Positions 59,964 through 64,000 of a DNA stretch of 64,000 nucleotides are shown here, piece by piece. A program made the translations under genes and the position numbers. Positions within the stretch are counted from its first letter, which is position 1; every line of letters starts with the position of its first letter. This DNA comes from Dyadobacter sandarakinus. Its GTDB lineage: Bacteria > Bacteroidota > Bacteroidia > Cytophagales > Spirosomataceae. The notes under the pieces were generated by a model. It ran no database searches. It was not told where the DNA came from and saw nothing but the letters and a program-made list of their open reading frames with translations. The DNA is taken from positions 2,296,001 through 2,360,000 of the forward strand of contig NZ_CP056775.1 of the NCBI RefSeq assembly GCF_016894445.1, read 5' to 3'.

Positions 59964-61964
59964 ATGGTTCCACATCTGCTAATCAGGCACTTGCTTGTCC
60001 TGGCATTTATTTTTTCAAACTTATGGCATGTCCTGGCCCAGATTACCATCACCTACCCTGCCGACCGGGCTGTTTTTCAGCGAAACAACAGCAATGAGGC
60101 CCAGCTGTACGTCGCGGGGTATGTAACCGAAATGTTTGATAAAATAGAGGTACGTCTTACCCCTCTGGTTGCTGGTGAAGGTCAGGCAGTGCCTGCGGGT
60201 GGCGGCTGGCAGCTTTTGGATGCACAGGTGACATGCGGACAGTTTTACGGCAGTATTAATGCAAAAGGCGGCTGGTACAAGCTGGAAGTGCAGGGCATCC
60301 GGGCCGGCAGTCAGCCTAAGGTTGCTTCACTGGCACACGTGGGCCTCGGGGAGGTTTTTGTAGTAGCCGGGCAGTCCAATGCTACCGGGGGTGATGCCAA
60401 TCCCAATGGTCCGGGTGCAAAGCACGACCAGGTGAATAGTGTCGATTTTCAGAATTACAATGCAGCCAGCCAAAGCATTGCGCCGTATGCCAGTGTACAG
60501 CTCCCGTGCCCGCAGTTTGTCCATCTGGATGCCGGTGTAAAAACTGCACCTTTCGGAAACTATGCATGGTGCTGGGGCGCTTTCGGGGATCAGCTTTATG
60601 AAAAGCTGCATGTTCCCGTCATGATCTTCAATGCAGGCTGGTCCAGTACCGGAATTGACAACTGGTTTGAGTCTGTGGATCCTGCCAAAGCACCCGTCAG
60701 CGCATTCGGGTACGTATTTCCCGCAGGAATGCCTTTCGGGCATTTGCGGCTTGCACTGAATTACTATGTGGCCCAGCTCGGCATACGCGCAGTCCTCTGG
60801 CATCAGGGCGAAACCGACAATTACCTTGAACAACCAGGAGACGATACATTCACCCGGTACGCTTCGCGCCTCTCGGGTGTTATTCAGGCCACCAGAAATC
60901 TTACGGGCAAAACTGACCTGGCCTGGATGGTAGCGCGGGCATCCCGGTTTACCGTCAATGGTGTCAACAGAGTTTCTGCGAATGTCATTGCGGCGCAGAA
61001 TGAGGTGATCAGCAACAATGCGCTTTATCCTCACGTTTATCCCGGTCCGGATACCGATCCTTATTTCAGTATTGATTACCGCGCAGACCAGGTTCATTTC
61101 CGTGGCGATGGGGTAACTCCTTCCGCAGACGGAAAGGTGTATGCAGGCCTCGTTTCACTCGCCCAGTTCTGGTCCGATCGCGTGGATGCTGCATTTCTTT
61201 CACAGTCTGTTCCCTATGCCGCTACCCCTCCTCCTCTCGTCAATGCAGTTGCTGCGCCTCCTGCCGAAGTTACCTTTCAGGCACCGGCGGGGTCTGCGGG
61301 CACAAAGTATGCTTGGCTGAGTGAGGTGGAATGCAATACCCCATTGTCGGCCAATCCGGAGTTCAAGGCAGGAGCCGGACATTATAAATTGCGCATGACG
61401 GACGCAAAAGGCAACGTGGTTTTTTCACCTGCGCTGAACGTTGATGGGAATGCATTGCCTGTTATTATGGAATACTTTTATGCACAGGCAGATGCAGATA
61501 ACCGGGTGACACTGCATTGGGCCACGAGTGCTGAAATCAATGCAGCCTACTTTGAAATTGAGCGGAGCCGGGATGCTGTACATTACAGCACGGTTGCCAC
61601 GGAGCGGGCCTGGGGAAATACCAGCTGCCTGCATGCCTATACTGCCACTGATGAGCCACTGGAGCCTGGCATTTATTACTATCGCCTCAGACAATGGGAT
61701 CTGGACGGCACTTCACATTTGAGCCGGATTACCAGTCTGCATATTGGCGGCGCGGAACCCCAGGTTTACCCCAACCCGGTCACAGACCAGCTTACCATCA
61801 GTGCTGCGCATAGTCTCCGGAAAGTCGTTATCCGGGATGCATCGGGCCGGGAAGTTTTTTCCGCTGACTCAGCCGGGAAGGTAATGGTTGTGGATGTAAG
61901 CCGCCTCCCCGCAGGGCTGTATATTGTTGAAGCGGTTGATAAACGGGTGCAAATTCTAAAATAG
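59964..61964 (+). CDS. T9SS-exported SGNH-fold esterase (sialate O-acetylesterase-like)
   Basis: 666 residues from ATG 59964, preceding the signal peptide HLLIRHLLVLAFIFSNLWHVLAQ. The SGNH blocks are: VVAGQSNATGG (Ser), the glycine in NAGWSSTG, the LWHQGETDN block and the DQVHF Asp/His pair, as in carbohydrate acetylesterases (SASA family). A fibronectin-like segment (about residues 500-590, with VTLHWATSAEINAAYFEIERS) leads to a C-terminal type IX sorting domain: VYPNPVTDQLTI, then VVIRDASGREVF and LPAGLYIVEAVD. It should be secreted through T9SS and attached to the surface, where it removes acetyl groups from a polysaccharide. It stands alone, divergent from the dioxygenase operon. Confidence 0.86.
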   Translation: MVPHLLIRHLLVLAFIFSNLWHVLAQITITYPADRAVFQRNNSNEAQLYVAGYVTEMFDKIEVRLTPLVAGEGQAVPAGGGWQLLDAQVTCGQFYGSINAKGGWYKLEVQGIRAGSQPKVASLAHVGLGEVFVVAGQSNATGGDANPNGPGAKHDQVNSVDFQNYNAASQSIAPYASVQLPCPQFVHLDAGVKTAPFGNYAWCWGAFGDQLYEKLHVPVMIFNAGWSSTGIDNWFESVDPAKAPVSAFGYVFPAGMPFGHLRLALNYYVAQLGIRAVLWHQGETDNYLEQPGDDTFTRYASRLSGVIQATRNLTGKTDLAWMVARASRFTVNGVNRVSANVIAAQNEVISNNALYPHVYPGPDTDPYFSIDYRADQVHFRGDGVTPSADGKVYAGLVSLAQFWSDRVDAAFLSQSVPYAATPPPLVNAVAAPPAEVTFQAPAGSAGTKYAWLSEVECNTPLSANPEFKAGAGHYKLRMTDAKGNVVFSPALNVDGNALPVIMEYFYAQADADNRVTLHWATSAEINAAYFEIERSRDAVHYSTVATERAWGNTSCLHAYTATDEPLEPGIYYYRLRQWDLDGTSHLSRITSLHIGGAEPQVYPNPVTDQLTISAAHSLRKVVIRDASGREVFSADSAGKVMVVDVSRLPAGLYIVEAVDKRVQILK

Positions 61965-62158
61965 CAGGGAACCTGAGATACTGTCATATTTCCTTTGTTT
62001 ATCGACTTTAAATCACCTTCATGCTCAACGAAGTGCCTTAATTTACCGGCTCAATATCGACAGCATACATGGTTTTGAATGCCCGGCTGGAATGAAAATA
62101 GCTAGATTGCGTGTTATAGAAACTTAACCGCGAAACAGGAATTAAACCAGCAGTGCAT

Positions 62159-62500
62159 ATGAATTGGATTACAATCAACACGGAGGAGGAAGTTAAGCAG
62201 ATAACCCAGTCACAGGATATCGCTTTGATATACAAACACAGCCCACGCTGCATGACCAGCCTCATGGCGTACCGTCAGCTTAAATCGGAGGTGAGTGCCG
62301 CGCTGGATATTGATGTACCACTCTACATTGTGGACGTAATTAAGAACCGGAGAGAGTCAATGGCAATTGCCGAAAGCTTCCGGGTGGAACATCAGTCGCC
62401 CCAGCTGCTGGTTGTACAAAACGGAAAGTGCCTTTTTAATGCTTCACATGAGGCTATTACGCTGGAAGACACACTCCAGTTTTTGCAAAAACCGGCCTGA
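62159..62500 (+). CDS. ytxJ: Bacillithiol system redox-active protein YtxJ
   Basis: 113 residues, a monothiol thioredoxin-fold protein. The active-site segment is IYKHSPRCMTSLMAYRQL with a single cysteine, matching the K-H-S-x-R-C motif of YtxJ. The rest, VPLYIVDVIKNRRESMAIAESFRVEHQSPQLLVVQNGKCLFNASHEAIT, has the cis-proline (S-P-Q) and last strand of the fold. Genome comparisons link YtxJ to bacillithiol producers, as a bacilliredoxin-like protein (established for the family by co-occurrence, not by a known reaction). ATG 62159 is used; a GTG two codons up is possible. bshA elsewhere in the window supports the link. Confidence 0.9.
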   Translation: MNWITINTEEEVKQITQSQDIALIYKHSPRCMTSLMAYRQLKSEVSAALDIDVPLYIVDVIKNRRESMAIAESFRVEHQSPQLLVVQNGKCLFNASHEAITLEDTLQFLQKPA

Positions 62501-62526
62501 TCAGACCCGGCTCATGCTGCGCAAAA

Positions 62527-62560
62527 CAAAAAAAAAGGGAAGCCGGCTGGCTTCCCTTTT
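62527..62560. terminator. Bidirectional terminator between ytxJ and the PLP-enzyme gene
   Basis: A perfect 12-bp stem AAAAGGGAAGCC/GGCTTCCCTTTT (62533-62544 with 62549-62560), tetraloop GGCT, with a long A tract on the left and T on the right, so both converging transcripts have a U run. Confidence 0.87.
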
Positions 62561-62582
62561 GCATGTTATATGAATGCCATCA

Positions 62583-64000
62583 TCAGGTCGCGAGTGGCGG
62601 ACCGGATGGAATCATGATCTTTTCCCGCTTCATTTCAAACTTGTAGCGTTTGGCGGTAAACTTGGCCGTCATGTACTCGCCCATGTAAATGGATCCGGTC
62701 ATCGTATCATCCTTGACAGTACCTGAAAACAGGAAAGTAATCCAGTCAGCAGGATGGCGGTCCACGCTGCGCATTTTGAATTCATTTCCCTCGACGGTTC
62801 CCTGCAGTTCCCTTACGCTGAGTTCGCCCTTGTGCGTACCGCTCAGCCAGTTACCATCCTGCTCAATGATCAGCGTTTGCTTGCTGGCGCTGGAGAAAAA
62901 CTCCACGGTAGCTTCCCAATGCCCTTTCAATGATACGGTGGCTTCGGCCATTTCTGCCTTTTTAGGGGTGCGCTTCTGAGAGAGTACTTCAAAAAGCCTG
63001 TCTGCAACCACCTTCTCGTCTCCCGGCTGCATCTGACCGGTTGTGATAGAAACAAATGTACTGCCCTCGTCGCTGCCGCCGCCCAGTGCAATGCGCGGTT
63101 TGGTACGACCAAAAAGCTCGGCGATTTCCTCACCTGTGATGTGCAGCTTTGCCGGATCCCAGGATACTTTTAGCTGCGGGGTACGATTAGAAAGATCAGT
63201 AGGCTCTATCACCTTTGTTTTCACAGATTCAACCGCATTTACGCGCTTGGAAATGCTGTCGAGCCAGGTCAGCCACCTTTTCCACTCTCCTTTATGGTCA
63301 CGTTTGGTCCAGGCTTCTACGGCTGCCACCATTCCCATCGTTTCTTCACGGCCTACCTTATTGTCGCGTCCGGGACCGTGGTGCGGAGCACTGGCCTGCC
63401 AGGCAGACATCAACAAATCCTTGCGGCCCAGTACCAAACCTGCACACTGAGGCCCGCAAATGGCTTTTCCTCCACTGTACACCACCACATCGGCTCCCAG
63501 TTTCAGGTGAACGTTCGGAATGGTCAGGTCCTCCGCCGCGGCGTCTATCAGGATGGGTATGTTCTTGGGTTTTGCAATTTTCGAAATTGCTTCCAGCGAC
63601 ATAGGCCCGCTCATCGACTCGCTGCCTGCCATCAGGTAAATCATCGCAGTTCGGGAGCTCATCGCATTGCGTAGCTCTTCAATGGTTTCAACAGTTACAA
63701 TCTTCACCCCTACGTTGCGCAGCGAGTGGTCGTAAACGTTGCGGGAGTAAGCCGGTATGATCACTTCGGTCTTGTCAAAACCGGTCAGATCGGGCACCCT
63801 GATCAGCTTTTCGGGATTGCCGCCGGTCACACAGGCTACGGTGACGTGCTTCATACCAGCTGCACAACCCGATGATACGAGGCCCCACTCGGCGCCGGTA
63901 AGCTCGGCAAGGCGCTGGCCGGCACCATAAGCCAGCTCATCATACTGCACAAATACCTGCGCTGCTGCGTCCATCGCCGCCCTTACTTCCGGCCTTTCAA
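62583..64000 (-). CDS. SelA-like PLP-dependent enzyme with C-terminal beta domain, 5' end missing
   Basis: About 471 codons are in the window; the frame is open to the right edge (…ERPEVRAAMDAAA), so the N terminus lies beyond and ATG 63974 is internal. The fold type I core has SSGCAAGMKHVTVAC, the PLP-lysine motif VVYSGGKAICGPQCAG and GRDNKVGREETMGMVAAVEAW, as in the SelA/D-glucosaminate-6-phosphate ammonia-lyase branch. Past about the last 115 residues comes an all-beta domain (LKGHWEATVEFFSS, QTLIIEQDGNWLSGTHKGELSVRELQGTVEGNEFKM) that resembles lipocalin-like add-ons of amidohydrolase operons. The substrate is unknown. It ends at a bidirectional terminator. Confidence 0.85.
   Translation of the reverse strand, partial: ERPEVRAAMDAAAQVFVQYDELAYGAGQRLAELTGAEWGLVSSGCAAGMKHVTVACVTGGNPEKLIRVPDLTGFDKTEVIIPAYSRNVYDHSLRNVGVKIVTVETIEELRNAMSSRTAMIYLMAGSESMSGPMSLEAISKIAKPKNIPILIDAAAEDLTIPNVHLKLGADVVVYSGGKAICGPQCAGLVLGRKDLLMSAWQASAPHHGPGRDNKVGREETMGMVAAVEAWTKRDHKGEWKRWLTWLDSISKRVNAVESVKTKVIEPTDLSNRTPQLKVSWDPAKLHITGEEIAELFGRTKPRIALGGGSDEGSTFVSITTGQMQPGDEKVVADRLFEVLSQKRTPKKAEMAEATVSLKGHWEATVEFFSSASKQTLIIEQDGNWLSGTHKGELSVRELQGTVEGNEFKMRSVDRHPADWITFLFSGTVKDDTMTGSIYMGEYMTAKFTAKRYKFEMKREKIMIPSGPPLAT

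Overview
The window reads as a chromosomal segment of a Bacteroidota bacterium of the order Cytophagales, most likely a Dyadobacter-like member of the Spirosomaceae (inference from gene content, not from a search). The evidence is: bacillithiol genes (bshA, ytxJ), a type IX secretion C-terminal sorting domain, a TonB-dependent receptor of the OMP_b-brl_3 kind, DUF4834, a CarB without its allosteric domain, many PAS histidine kinases, and repeated matches to the Bacteroidota promoter (TTG, about 19 nt, TAnnTTTG) with few clear Shine-Dalgarno sequences. I see no insertion sequence, prophage, CRISPR array, tRNA or rRNA. Gene density is high and most genes look vertically inherited.

Layout. 1-6 kb: the end of a redox-dead TlpA-like protein, a BamA-like outer-membrane protein and carB. 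6-14.9 kb: DUF4834 and bshA on the minus strand, divergent from a UbiA prenyltransferase across a 10-bp dyad; then a TapB/DUF3108-like secreted protein, purN, an EamA transporter, an outer-membrane barrel, a membrane glycosyltransferase-like protein and a DEAD-box-type helicase with a textbook promoter. 15-24.6 kb: a possible small RNA, hemA, a membrane histidine kinase, a lipoprotein, a LuxE-like enzyme, a Tat-linked GMC oxidoreductase pair, a DUF5009 acyltransferase-like membrane protein, a VOC protein and a small helical protein. 24.6-29.7 kb: two periplasmic parvulin foldases, the first carrying an OmpA-like domain, plus a MoxR ATPase. 29.7-40 kb: ketoglutarate semialdehyde dehydrogenase, truA, glnS, a small unknown gene, ferritin, a GNAT enzyme, FUSC and OYE-family genes and a second EamA transporter.

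40-54.4 kb is rich in signalling genes: a response regulator and a 935-residue kinase with an N-terminal CZB zinc-binding domain, a TonB receptor, a MATE exporter, a GapN-like dehydrogenase with a remodelled active site, a kinase-HAD pair, and a divergent 892-residue hybrid kinase. 54.3-64 kb: a small membrane protein, a cupin-GH13 glucosidase pair, a small lipoprotein, a Crp/Fnr regulator next to a pair resembling MhqD/MhqE of the Bacillus quinone-detoxification system, a T9SS-exported SGNH esterase, ytxJ, and a SelA-like PLP enzyme with an extra C-terminal beta domain that runs off the window end.

Themes: thiol and electrophile defence (bshA, ytxJ, the MhqDE-like pair, OYE, VOC proteins, ferritin), envelope biogenesis (BamA-like, parvulins, barrels, T9SS cargo) and PAS-based sensing. 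The best candidates for something little described are the CZB-PAS-kinase with its linked response regulator, the parvulin-OmpA fusion, the redox-dead TlpA-like protein, and the GapN-like enzyme lacking the usual general-base glutamate. No wholly new multigene system is evident.
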